From JAPPHA01 sp965221575 (GTDB lineage Bacteria; Pseudomonadota; Alphaproteobacteria; Rhodobacterales; Rhodobacteraceae), in NCBI GenBank assembly GCA_965221575.1, contig CBDCSM010000011.1, forward strand, positions 744,001 to 808,000: 64,000 bases of DNA, read 5' to 3'. The notes below the pieces were generated by a model. That model made no database searches. It saw nothing but the letters and a program-made list of their open reading frames with translations, and was not told the DNA's origin. The translations under genes were made by a program, and so were the position numbers. This document shows positions 44,634-53,199 of the stretch, piece after piece (position 1 is the first letter of the stretch; every line of letters begins with the position of its first letter).

Positions 44634-45692
44634 ATGAAAACTGGACACAAGCACTTTCTCGCAGCCGCCGGTATGGTTGCGGCGATTTTCGCGGGAACCA
44701 GCACGTTTGCTGCGGAAGCGACCAAAATCGCATTTCTCATGCCGTGCACGCAGTGCGCCGACAGGTGGGAGACGAAGGACCGGCCGTTCTTCATCGAGGC
44801 GGTGAAGGCGCTGGATCCGTCCATCGAAGTCATCGCTCTGAACGCCGAGGGTGACGGCAACCGTCAGATTGCCCAGGGAGAATCGGTCCTTGCCCAGGGC
44901 GTGAAGGCCATCGTCATCAATACCATCGGCGAGACGACTGCGGTTCCGATCGTCCGCCAGGCACAGCGCGAAGGCGTGCCCGTCATCGCCTATGACGGCC
45001 TGATGGTCGGTGTGGTTACGGAAGGGTTTGTGACCTTCAACAATGAACTTGTCGGTGTGCTTCAGGCCCAGTACCTGGTCGACAACCTTCCCGAAGGCGC
45101 CCGGATTGCGATCGTGAACGGCGAGCAATTCTGTGCCGCCTGCCGGGCATTCAAGGTCGGCGCGCACAAGGTGCTCGACCCGCTTGCCGATGCGGGCAAG
45201 ATCGAAATCGTCTATGAAGCCGAGGCAAAAGGCTGGCTTGCCGCGAACGCGCAGCGCGCGATCGAACAGGCGCTGACGGCCACCGACAACGGTATCGACG
45301 GTATCGTTGCCGCGAACGATACGCTCGCGCAGGGCGTCATCGCGGCCCTCAGGGGCTCCGACATGCACGGCAAGGTTCTCGTGACCGGTCAGGACGCCAG
45401 CGATGCGGCGATCGTGAACATATTGAATGGCCTGCAGACGATGACCGTCTACAAGTCGCTTCAAGAACAGGCGGGCGCCGCCGCGCGCGGTGCCGTGGCT
45501 CTGGCCAAGGGCGAAGATGTATCGGGCATCTTCCCGGAAGTGGTGGCAACCGATTCGGGAGATGTCCCCGCGCTGCTCCTGCAGCCCACGGTCGTCGACG
45601 TCTCCAACATTGGCGACACGGTTATCAAGGACGGTTTCACCATGCGCGAAAACGTCTGCACGGGGACTGCTGCGCAGGCTTGCACCTTCTGA
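44634..45692 (+). CDS. sugar ABC transporter substrate-binding protein (XylF/RbsB-type)
   Basis: A 352-aa periplasmic-binding-protein-like I domain protein. The signal peptide is cleaved near TFA-AEA (about 27). Mature segments ATKIAFLMPCTQCADRW, IAQGESVLAQGVKAIVI, VIAYDGLM and DGIVAANDTLAQGVIAAL are typical of xylose/ribose-type sugar binders. Four cysteines occur (CTQC and CAAC pairs), unusual for the family and able to form disulfides. A GAGGGG site precedes ATG 44634. It is first in an operon with ATPase, permease and a GH1 glycosidase. Confidence 0.92.
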   Translation: MKTGHKHFLAAAGMVAAIFAGTSTFAAEATKIAFLMPCTQCADRWETKDRPFFIEAVKALDPSIEVIALNAEGDGNRQIAQGESVLAQGVKAIVINTIGETTAVPIVRQAQREGVPVIAYDGLMVGVVTEGFVTFNNELVGVLQAQYLVDNLPEGARIAIVNGEQFCAACRAFKVGAHKVLDPLADAGKIEIVYEAEAKGWLAANAQRAIEQALTATDNGIDGIVAANDTLAQGVIAALRGSDMHGKVLVTGQDASDAAIVNILNGLQTMTVYKSLQEQAGAAARGAVALAKGEDVSGIFPEVVATDSGDVPALLLQPTVVDVSNIGDTVIKDGFTMRENVCTGTAAQACTF

Positions 45693-45693
45693 A

Positions 45694-46479
45694 GTGGACC
45701 CGGCCGGCGGAACCACCCTGGCACTGCTCGAAACCCGGAATCTCAGCAAGAGGTTCGGCCGCGTACAGGCGCTGAACGGCGTGGACATCACTGTCCGCGC
45801 CGGTTCGGTGCTGGCATTGCTCGGCGACAACGGAGCCGGCAAGTCGACGCTGGTCAAGATTCTCTCGGGAGCCCTCGCGGCGGATTCCGGAGACATCCTG
45901 ATCGACGGCGCGCCCCTGACCATCACGACACCGAGGCAGGCGAGCGAAGCCGGTATTGAAACCGTCTACCAGGACCTCGCGCTTTGCGACAATCTGAGTG
46001 TCGTCCAGAACCTGTTTCTCGGGCGGGAACGCGGCAAGGGAGTGGCTCCCTTCAGGCGGATGTTCCTGGATCGCCCGTCGATGGAACGTGAGGCCGCCAG
46101 GGCCTTCGAAAGCCTCGGCGCGAGGATGCCGTCCCTTCACAGCCAGGTCAGCAATCTCTCCGGCGGCCAGCGCCAGGCCGTGGCCATCGCCCGGGCAGTC
46201 GTGTGGCGCCGCCGCGTCGTCCTGTTCGACGAACCGACCGCCGCTCTCGGCGTCGAGCAGACGGGAAACGTCCACAGGCTCATAGCGCGCTTGCGCGATC
46301 GCGGAGTCGGCATCGTCATGATTTCACACAACATGACGGATGTCTTTGCCGTCGCCGACCACATGACCGTGCTGCGCCGCGGGCGAAAGATTGCCGACAT
46401 GGATCCCGGGGCCTGCACGCCCGACGATGTCGTGGCGAGAATAACGGGCAGTGACATCGCGGCGGAGTCGAGGCACTGA
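45694..46479 (+). CDS. sugar ABC transporter ATPase, single domain (XylG-like)
   Basis: A 261-aa ATPase, half the size of the usual duplicated RbsA/XylG. Walker A GDNGAGKST has K50, the signature is NLSGGQRQAVAIARA, Walker B is VVLFDEPTAALG and the H-loop is MISHNM. The only suitable start is GTG 45694, 1 nt after the binding-protein stop. Two copies must act as a homodimer with the permease. Such single-domain forms (FrcA-type) are common in alphaproteobacteria. Confidence 0.91.
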   Translation: MDPAGGTTLALLETRNLSKRFGRVQALNGVDITVRAGSVLALLGDNGAGKSTLVKILSGALAADSGDILIDGAPLTITTPRQASEAGIETVYQDLALCDNLSVVQNLFLGRERGKGVAPFRRMFLDRPSMEREAARAFESLGARMPSLHSQVSNLSGGQRQAVAIARAVVWRRRVVLFDEPTAALGVEQTGNVHRLIARLRDRGVGIVMISHNMTDVFAVADHMTVLRRGRKIADMDPGACTPDDVVARITGSDIAAESRH

Positions 46480-46487
46480 GTAGCCGG

Positions 46488-47699
46488 GTGGAGCCCGCGG
46501 TCTCCGGCGCGCCGGACCCGTCCGGCGAACCGTCGCATGACGGGTTCGTCTCCCGGCTCAGACAGGGCGAACTCGGGTTCATTCCGGTTCTGGTCGCACT
46601 GCTCGTCGCATTTGTCGTCTTTCACCTCGCCAACCCGTATTTCCTGACCCCGCGGAACATGTCGAACCTCGCTTTGCAGGTCGGCGTGCTCGGCGTCATG
46701 GCACTTGGCGTCAGCCTGGTGCTTTTTGTCGGGGAAATCGACTTGTCCGCGGGGTCGGTTTCCGGTGTCTGCGCAGTGGTCCTGGTGCTGCTGGCGTCAT
46801 GGTACGGCTTTCCCGGTCCGGTGGCGATCGCAGTTGCGATCCTCTGCGGCGCGGCTATTGGCTGGATCCACGGCAAGTGCATCACGGTGATCGGGGCGCC
46901 GTCCTTCATCGTGACGCTGACCGGACTCCTCGTCTGGCAGGGCGTGCAGCGGATGCTGGTCGGCAACCAGATCGGGCAAGTCCTCATCGACGATCCCCTG
47001 GTGCTCAGCATCGCCTCGACCTTCATGCCATTCTGGCTGTCCCTCCTCCTTGTCGCCATCATAACCGCCTCCGCCGTCGCCGCCTGTTCCTATCGCTGGA
47101 AGCGGCAACCCGGGGCCACTCTCCTCGACCGGCTGGAGTTGCTCGGACACGCGGCCCTGTTTCCGGCCATGGCGATCATCGCCGTTGCCGTGTTGTCAAA
47201 CCACTTGGGTGTGCCGGTGCTGCTTCTCGTCCTGGTCGGGCTCGCCCTGGTACTGACATTCGTCACCGAGCACACGCCGTTCGGGGTCCACGTCTATGCC
47301 GTCGGCGGAAACGCGGAAGCCGCCCGGCGGTCCGGGATCAACGTCGCGCGGACGCGGGTGATCCTGTTTTCTGTCTGCTCGGCTTTCGCGGCGATTTCGG
47401 GGATCATCGCGGTGTCGCGGCAGTATGCCGTCGACAGCAATACCGGGGGAGGCAACCTCGTCCTCGACGCGATTGCCGCGGCGGTGATCGGAGGAACCAG
47501 CCTCTTCGGCGGACGCGGGCGGATTCCGGGCGCCCTCCTGGGTGCGATCGTGATCGGGAGCGTCGCCAACGGACTCGACCTCCTCGGGCAGTCCGCAAAC
47601 GTCAAATCGATCATTACCGGGCTGATATTGCTCGCGGCGGTCTCGGTCGACATGATCGCAAGAAAACGCAGGATAAGATCCGGTGCTGCCGGAGCGTGA
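46488..47699 (+). CDS. sugar ABC transporter permease (XylH/RbsC-type)
   Basis: A 403-aa inner-membrane protein with about ten helices. The family block LALQVGVLGVMALGVSLVLF then EIDLSAGSVSG is followed by GAPSFIVTLTGLLVWQG, VYAVGGNAEAARRSGINV and the C-terminal IGGTSLFGGRGRIPGALLG. It starts at GTG 46488, 8 nt after the ATPase stop. It has a central non-hydrophobic insert (SYRWKRQPGATLLDR), as in XylH more than RbsC. Confidence 0.93.
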   Translation: MEPAVSGAPDPSGEPSHDGFVSRLRQGELGFIPVLVALLVAFVVFHLANPYFLTPRNMSNLALQVGVLGVMALGVSLVLFVGEIDLSAGSVSGVCAVVLVLLASWYGFPGPVAIAVAILCGAAIGWIHGKCITVIGAPSFIVTLTGLLVWQGVQRMLVGNQIGQVLIDDPLVLSIASTFMPFWLSLLLVAIITASAVAACSYRWKRQPGATLLDRLELLGHAALFPAMAIIAVAVLSNHLGVPVLLLVLVGLALVLTFVTEHTPFGVHVYAVGGNAEAARRSGINVARTRVILFSVCSAFAAISGIIAVSRQYAVDSNTGGGNLVLDAIAAAVIGGTSLFGGRGRIPGALLGAIVIGSVANGLDLLGQSANVKSIITGLILLAAVSVDMIARKRRIRSGAAGA

Positions 47700-47700
47700 A

Positions 47701-49107
47701 ATGGGGAAACAGGAAATGACCAAAGACGGAAACCCTTCCTTCCCGGACGGATTCGTGTGGGGCGTCGCGACCGCGGCTTACCAGATCGAAGGCCACCGGC
47801 GTGCCGACGGCGGCGGCGAATGCATCTGGGACGTCTTCGCACGCGACGGCCGGACGCTGAACGGTGACAACGGCGACATCGCCGCCGACCACTATCGCCG
47901 CTACCCGGACGATCACGCCTTGGCGCGGGACCTCGGGTTCACCAGCTTTCGCATGTCCTTCAGCTGGCCGCGCATTTCTCCCGAAGGCTCGACGCGGCGC
48001 AACCAGGCCGGCTTCGATCACTACGACCGTGTCCTTGACTCGCTCCTCGAGAACGGCCTCACGCCGATGGTCACGCTTTACCACTGGGACCTTCCCCAAG
48101 ACCTTCAGGAGCGTGGCGGTTGGCTGAATCGGGACACCGCGTACCGGTTCGCCGACCATGCCGGGGCGGTCGTGGAGCACTTCGGCGACCGGGTACCGTT
48201 CTGGATCACGACGAACGAACCCTGGTCCTGCGCGTTTCTCGGTCATGCCCGGGGCCTGCACGCGCCGGGCATGCGGGACTACCATGCTGCCGGGATCGCC
48301 ACCCACAACCTGAACCTGGCCCACGGGCTCGCGGTTCCGGCCATCCGTGCCAACACCCGCGATGCGCAGGTCGGCGTCACGCATTGCCTGCAGGTCATCG
48401 AACCTTTTTCGGATTCACCGGACGATGTGGAGGCAGCGAGAACGGTCGATGGCGAAGCGAACGGGCTGTTTCTCGAACCGCTCTTGAAGGGCAGTTACCC
48501 CGCGCACATGGTTCCCTACCTTCCTTGCCTCGAAGACGACACGGTCGTCCGCGAGGGCGATCTCGAATGCATCGCCGCCCCGGTCGATTTCCTCGGCCTG
48601 AACTACTACGTCCACGAGGTCGTCCGCTTTGACCGGACGATTCCGATCGTCCATGCCCGCCGCATGGCCCCGCTCGGACCGCTCACCACCATCGGAAGCG
48701 GCCTGCGTCCGGACGGGCTTGAAGAGATCCTGCTGAAACCGGGAAGGGACTACGGCTGCCAACTGCCGATCTACGTGACCGAGGTCGGTTACCTGTTCAA
48801 CGACTACGTCAATCCCGACGGCCGGGTGAACGACATGGCGCGCATCCGCTACTACGACGAGGCCTTCCGCGCCGCCGAACGGGCCATGAAGAAAGGCGTC
48901 GACCTGCGCGGAATCTATGTCTGGACGCTGCTCGACGATTTCGAATGGGACTCGGGGTACAGTTCCCGTTACGGAATCGTCTTCGTCGAATACGGAACAC
49001 AGACACGCGTCCCCAAGGATAGCGCCTACTGGCTCCGGGGCGTCGCCCGGCGAAACGGGCTTTCTGAACCTCCTGGTCATCGCATGCCGGCGAAGATTGC
49101 CGGATAG
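47701..49107 (+). CDS. GH1-family beta-glycosidase (beta-glucosidase-like)
   Basis: A 468-aa (alpha/beta)8 glycosidase. The start FPDGFVWGVATAAYQIEG is the GH1 N-terminal signature; the acid/base is E173 in TTNEPW and the nucleophile is E361 in IYVTEVGY. The usual TENG is TEVG here, so the asparagine after the nucleophile is replaced by valine. The tail WTLLDDFEWDSGYSSRYGIV is canonical. No signal peptide is present, so it cleaves a glycoside already imported by the upstream ABC system (1-nt gap). ATG 47701 is chosen; ATG 47716 is possible. Confidence 0.93.
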   Translation: MGKQEMTKDGNPSFPDGFVWGVATAAYQIEGHRRADGGGECIWDVFARDGRTLNGDNGDIAADHYRRYPDDHALARDLGFTSFRMSFSWPRISPEGSTRRNQAGFDHYDRVLDSLLENGLTPMVTLYHWDLPQDLQERGGWLNRDTAYRFADHAGAVVEHFGDRVPFWITTNEPWSCAFLGHARGLHAPGMRDYHAAGIATHNLNLAHGLAVPAIRANTRDAQVGVTHCLQVIEPFSDSPDDVEAARTVDGEANGLFLEPLLKGSYPAHMVPYLPCLEDDTVVREGDLECIAAPVDFLGLNYYVHEVVRFDRTIPIVHARRMAPLGPLTTIGSGLRPDGLEEILLKPGRDYGCQLPIYVTEVGYLFNDYVNPDGRVNDMARIRYYDEAFRAAERAMKKGVDLRGIYVWTLLDDFEWDSGYSSRYGIVFVEYGTQTRVPKDSAYWLRGVARRNGLSEPPGHRMPAKIAG

Positions 49108-49440
49108 ACGTATTCCCAGCCGCTTCATGCGGAACGGGTATCGGTCAGGTCAGGGTGTCACGGACGAGTCCGTGGCGGCATCCGGCATTCGTGATCAGAG
49201 CTCCGCGAAAGCACCCGGATGGCATTCGCCCCGGTTGGGCATGTGTACGACGTTGAGAGCGATGGGAACACTTGTCCGGAATTCCCCATCTCGAACTCCG
49301 CGTCAGACTCCGATTCTACGGCTTTCTCCCCGATGATTCCGTTTTGTTCCGGTTCAGGTTCCGTTTAACCTGCACGAAACCGGCCAGGCTCACGTGGAGG
49401 CCGGCACCCTGAGCAACTCCTGTCACACGGGAAGACGATC
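49108..49440. other. non-coding stretch
   Basis: 333 nt between the glycosidase stop and the reductase start. No recognisable gene, operator or clear terminator was seen. Confidence 0.45.
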
Positions 49441-50379
49441 ATGAGAATCGGGTTTATCGGCCTCGGCAATCTGGGGCTGCCCCTGGCTGCCAGTGCAGTT
49501 CGCGGCGGACATCGCACCAAGGGATTCGACATCAACGGTGACCGGCAGGAGATCTTCCTCGAGCACGGCGGCATTGCCGCGGGCTCCGTTGCCGACGCGG
49601 CAAGGTATGGTGAAGTCGTGGTCACCGTTCTTCCGGATGCGGACGACGTGGAGGCTGTCGCGCTCGGAAGTGGTGGAATTCTCGATTGCATGGCGAAGAA
49701 CTCGGTCTACGTCGACATGAGCACCATCGATCCACACTCCACGCGCAGGATCGGTGCCGCGTTCGAGGAGCGCGGTATGGAAATGATCGACGCGCCGGTC
49801 GCCCGCACCCTCGAGATGGCCTGGGCGGGAAACGCGCTCCTGATGGTTGGCGGGAATCCCGCCGCAATCGAACGCGCCCGTCCATTCCTGGATGCGGTGT
49901 CGGAGATGGCGATCGATTGCGGGCCGCTGGGCAATGGTGCTGCGACGAAGCTCACCAACAACTTCCTCGCGAACGGAATCCTTGCCGTCGCGGTGGAGGC
50001 GCTCGGGGTCGGCCTGATGTCCGGGCTGTCCCTGGAAACCATCCTCGAGACAGTCAGGTTGACGGGAACCTTCAACAAGATGATGTTGGAAAACCTTCCA
50101 GCGCATGCATTTCGGGGAGAGTTCGAACCGGGGTTCAGAAGCGTGCTTGCCCACAAGGACCAGCGACTCGCATGCGGGCTGGCAGAATCCCATGGTCTCC
50201 ACGCGCCCGTGGGCGCGACAACATTGGAGGTTCTTTCCGAACTCGTCGCTGTACATCCTGATCTCGACTTGTCAGCGATGCTGAAGCACCGCGAAGACCA
50301 GGCAGGGTTCTCGGCCCGGCTCGCGGGAAGCGAGCGAACAGGAGGCGCAATGGCGCGGAGCACCCCGTCGTACTGCTGA
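49441..50379 (+). CDS. NAD(P)-dependent reductase, 3-hydroxyisobutyrate dehydrogenase-like
   Basis: A 312-aa beta-hydroxyacid dehydrogenase. GFIGLGNLG gives the Rossmann GxGxxG (7-12), DMST lies near 92-95, and GPLGNGAATKLTNN holds the catalytic lysine K170 and N174. The substrate motif DAPVSGG is replaced by DAPVARTLEMAWAGN (from residue 117), so it belongs to a variant subgroup and probably not to valine catabolism. It is a single plus-strand gene convergent with the GntR gene. Confidence 0.87.
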   Translation: MRIGFIGLGNLGLPLAASAVRGGHRTKGFDINGDRQEIFLEHGGIAAGSVADAARYGEVVVTVLPDADDVEAVALGSGGILDCMAKNSVYVDMSTIDPHSTRRIGAAFEERGMEMIDAPVARTLEMAWAGNALLMVGGNPAAIERARPFLDAVSEMAIDCGPLGNGAATKLTNNFLANGILAVAVEALGVGLMSGLSLETILETVRLTGTFNKMMLENLPAHAFRGEFEPGFRSVLAHKDQRLACGLAESHGLHAPVGATTLEVLSELVAVHPDLDLSAMLKHREDQAGFSARLAGSERTGGAMARSTPSYC

Positions 50380-50415
50380 ATCCTCACTCCGCCCTGTTGA
50401 CGTGGCTTGAACTCC

Positions 50416-50447
50416 GCGGCCGGACTGCGGGTTCCTCCTACGGCCGC
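50416..50447. terminator. hairpin between convergent reductase and GntR genes
   Basis: GCGGCCG (50416-50422) pairs with CGGCCGC (50441-50447) across an 18-nt loop; the right arm overlaps the last codons of the GntR gene. No U-tract. A possible bidirectional terminator. Confidence 0.4.
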
Positions 50448-51226
50448 AAACTGTCTTGAAACTGTTCGAGTTCTTCGCCCAGGTTCTCGCTGAACAGGTC
50501 AGGGCGTATTCCGGCCAGTTGCACGACGCGGCTGATAACCGACAGGACGTGGGTCTGCATCGCAGCGCCCGCTGCGCCGGCGTCTCCCCTAGCGATCGCC
50601 TCCGCGATCCGTGCGTGCTGACGCACGACTTCCGCCCGGTCGTAGGACTCCAGGTACGTCATGTGGGCAAAACGGATCCGGTCGGTCAGCCCGCGCAGGC
50701 TTTCGACGATCTCGTGCACCTGTTCGAGATTGGCGATCTGCATCACCTGCAAGTGAAACGCGCGGTCGCAGGCATGGAAGGCATCGGCGTCGCCGGTTTC
50801 GATCTGCTCCGCAAGCAGCGTCACGCTTGAAATCAGCGCCTCCCGCCGATTCCGTTCCTTCCGCGCCGCCATTTCCGCAGCGGTCCGTTCCAACGCCTCC
50901 CGCGCAACCACGAACTGCCGGAACGTGGCGAGGTCCAGCCTCGTGACGGTCGTTCTCCTGCGGGGGGAAATGACCACCAGCCCCTCGCGCTCAAGGCGTT
51001 TCAGCGCATCGCGAATCGGCGTCCGGCTTGCGTGAAACAGCCGCGAAAGCTCGTTCTCGGACATGCGTTGGCCGGGTGCGAACTGCAGGGAGACGATCGC
51101 CTGGCGAATACTCCGGTACAGGTTGCCGCCGGTCAAAACGTCGACGGACTCCGGATTCGCATCAGCCGGCGGCAGACCGGTCCCGGTCGGCCCGGTCTTC
51201 TCTGTGGGCAACGCTGGCATTTTCAT
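50438..51226 (-). CDS. GntR-family regulator (FCD/FadR subfamily)
   Basis: A 262-aa regulator from ATG 51226. The winged HTH spans about 35-100 (NLYRSIRQAIVSLQFAPGQR, SENELSRLFHASRTPIRDAL), and the FCD ligand domain contains DADAFHACDRAFHLQV and a later HARIAEAIARGDAGAAGAAM with metal-binding histidines. It is the last gene of the ABC/PhyH/AKR operon, 34 nt after the aldo/keto reductase stop. Its probable operator is the CTTGTATACAAG palindrome at 58993-59004. In-frame codons up to 51295 overlap the reductase gene. Confidence 0.9.
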   Translation of the reverse strand: MKMPALPTEKTGPTGTGLPPADANPESVDVLTGGNLYRSIRQAIVSLQFAPGQRMSENELSRLFHASRTPIRDALKRLEREGLVVISPRRRTTVTRLDLATFRQFVVAREALERTAAEMAARKERNRREALISSVTLLAEQIETGDADAFHACDRAFHLQVMQIANLEQVHEIVESLRGLTDRIRFAHMTYLESYDRAEVVRQHARIAEAIARGDAGAAGAAMQTHVLSVISRVVQLAGIRPDLFSENLGEELEQFQDSLRP

Positions 51227-51260
51227 CCTGTCGCTTTCCGGCTCGCGGCGCGACGGGCCT

Positions 51261-52295
51261 TCATTGATCCCGTCCCGAGATCCCCGGTACGCCATCGTCG
51301 ATGAAACCCTCCGAGCGAAGATGGCTCCAGAGCGCCGACGGGATCGGGAAGTTCATGAACTCGACATTTGCGGCGACTTCCCCGGGGGTCGCCGCCCCGG
51401 CGATCACCGTGCTGACGGCAGGATGCCTCAGCGGGAACTGAAGCGCCGCCGCCTGCATGGGAACGCCGTGCGTTGCACAGATGGCCTCCACGCGCCGGAC
51501 GCGGTCGATGACATCGGCGGTCGGGGTCGTGTAGTTGTACTGCGCTCCCTTGACGGGTCCGACGGCCAGAATGCCCGAGTTGTACGGTCCGCCAATTATC
51601 AGGCCGACATTCCGTGCAACGCATTCCGGCAGCAGATCGGGAAGGGCACTCTGGTCGAGCAACGTGTATCTGCCGGCCAGCAGCACGCAATCGATGTCCG
51701 TCGCGTCCAGGAAACGGCGACACCAGTAAACATCGTTCAAGCCGACGCCGATCGCTTGCACGTCGCCGCATCGACGTAATTCGAGGAGCGCCCGACACGC
51801 ACCTTCCAACGCCGTTTCGAAAAAGCGCCGAGCATTGTCGTCGCCCCCATGCGTGAACGCATCCACGTCATGAATCAGCAGGATATCGACGAGGCCCACG
51901 CCAAGACGTGCCACGGACTGCTCGTATGACCGCATCGCCCCCTCGTAGCTGTAGTCGAACACCGGACGGAATCGCAGGCCGCCGGGACGCAGACCGTCGG
52001 ACGATTCACCGGGACGCAGTGGCTCGAGGCATCGACCGACCTTGGTCGACACCAGGTACGAGTCGCGGGACATGTCGCGCAGGACGTGCCCGCACCGGTG
52101 TTCGCTGCGCCCGTACCCGTAATAGGGAGACGTATCGAACAGATTGAGGCCGGCCTTGCAAGCCTCGCGAACCGTGTCGCCCGCGGTCTCTTCGGGAATC
52201 GCCTTGCGAAATCCTCCGATCGTCGCGCCGCCGAATCCGAGCGCGGTCACTTCCAGGCCGGTCTTGCCGAGCGGCCGACGCGCCAACGCGGTCAT
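51261..52295 (-). CDS. aldo/keto reductase (L-fucose dehydrogenase group)
   Basis: A 344-aa AKR with D54 (LFDTSPYYG), Y59, K85 (VSTKVG) and H142 (IHD). It shares the DAFTHGGDDN segment pattern with the broken paralogue at 17108-18166. It lies between a phytanoyl-CoA-dioxygenase-like gene and the GntR gene of the same operon. It would oxidise a free aldose released from the imported compound to its lactone. Confidence 0.9.
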   Translation of the reverse strand: MTALARRPLGKTGLEVTALGFGGATIGGFRKAIPEETAGDTVREACKAGLNLFDTSPYYGYGRSEHRCGHVLRDMSRDSYLVSTKVGRCLEPLRPGESSDGLRPGGLRFRPVFDYSYEGAMRSYEQSVARLGVGLVDILLIHDVDAFTHGGDDNARRFFETALEGACRALLELRRCGDVQAIGVGLNDVYWCRRFLDATDIDCVLLAGRYTLLDQSALPDLLPECVARNVGLIIGGPYNSGILAVGPVKGAQYNYTTPTADVIDRVRRVEAICATHGVPMQAAALQFPLRHPAVSTVIAGAATPGEVAANVEFMNFPIPSALWSHLRSEGFIDDGVPGISGRDQ

Positions 52296-52392
52296 GGTCC
52301 CGATTCCGGAGAGTCCGGCAGTCCCGCGAATCCGGCCGGTGTCGATTCAGGCGCCAGTGGCCGGCCGGGGACGGTCGTCATCGCAGGGGTAC

Positions 52393-53199
52393 TCAATGGC
52401 CCGCGGCGAACTTGTGAACTTTGGCCGAAAGATCCAGCGCCCAGGGCTCGTAGTCCCCCGAGGGAATCCGGTCGCTGCTGAAATGTCCGTGCCTGTCACG
52501 CCCCCGAACGACGAGAGCGCTGTCCCCGGTCCGTGTCGGCCGTACATGGGACGCGATGTATCGAATGGCGACCCCGTAGCGGGGTTCCGGGCTGCGGTTC
52601 GGCGCCGAGCCATGCACCAGCCTTCCGTGGTGCAGGGAAAACTGTCCGGGCTTCAGCAAGACGTCGACCGCGGCCTCCTCGTCCACAGGGTCCTGCACGA
52701 CCTGCCCGCGCGCAAGCATGTTGTGCTCCGCCCGCGTGTCCGAATGCTCCAGCAGTCCACCCGCATGGGAGCCCGGAACGAACCGCATCGCGCCCGACTC
52801 GATGGTCGCGGGCGTCAGCGCAAGCCACGCGGTGACGATGTCGTGGGGTTCGAGGCCCCAGTACCGTACGTCCTGATGCCAGGAAACATACGCGGGATCG
52901 TGGGCCTCCTTCAGGAACAGGCCCGTGCTCCAGAGGAGAATGTCCGGACCGAGCACTTCCTCGACGACATCGAGTATGCCCGGCCGTCGCACGATCTCGA
53001 GAATGGCACGGCACAGCAGGTGGGACTTCGACTTGACGACGTCGCGAAACGGTCGTCCGGTGGGATTGGCCGCCCGGAAGGCGTCGATGCGCCGCCGAAA
53101 GCCATCCGCCTCATCCGGAGTCATCGCCGTAAGCGGGAACAGGAAACCGTCGCGCTGGAAGCGAACCGCCGCACCATTGGCTTTTGCTGCACCCGTCAT
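52393..53199 (-). CDS. phytanoyl-CoA dioxygenase (PhyH) family protein
   Basis: A 268-aa non-haem iron(II)/2-oxoglutarate dioxygenase. The facial triad H108-x-D110 (SWHQDVRYW) and H196 (HGRLVHGS) is complete, and R207 is 11 residues further, the spacing seen for the 2-oxoglutarate-binding arginine of human PhyH. It hydroxylates an unknown substrate; bacterial relatives act on ectoine, phosphonates and secondary metabolites. Its ATG overlaps the stop of the ABC ATPase gene (ATGA), tying it to import. Confidence 0.9.
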   Translation of the reverse strand: MTGAAKANGAAVRFQRDGFLFPLTAMTPDEADGFRRRIDAFRAANPTGRPFRDVVKSKSHLLCRAILEIVRRPGILDVVEEVLGPDILLWSTGLFLKEAHDPAYVSWHQDVRYWGLEPHDIVTAWLALTPATIESGAMRFVPGSHAGGLLEHSDTRAEHNMLARGQVVQDPVDEEAAVDVLLKPGQFSLHHGRLVHGSAPNRSPEPRYGVAIRYIASHVRPTRTGDSALVVRGRDRHGHFSSDRIPSGDYEPWALDLSAKVHKFAAGH

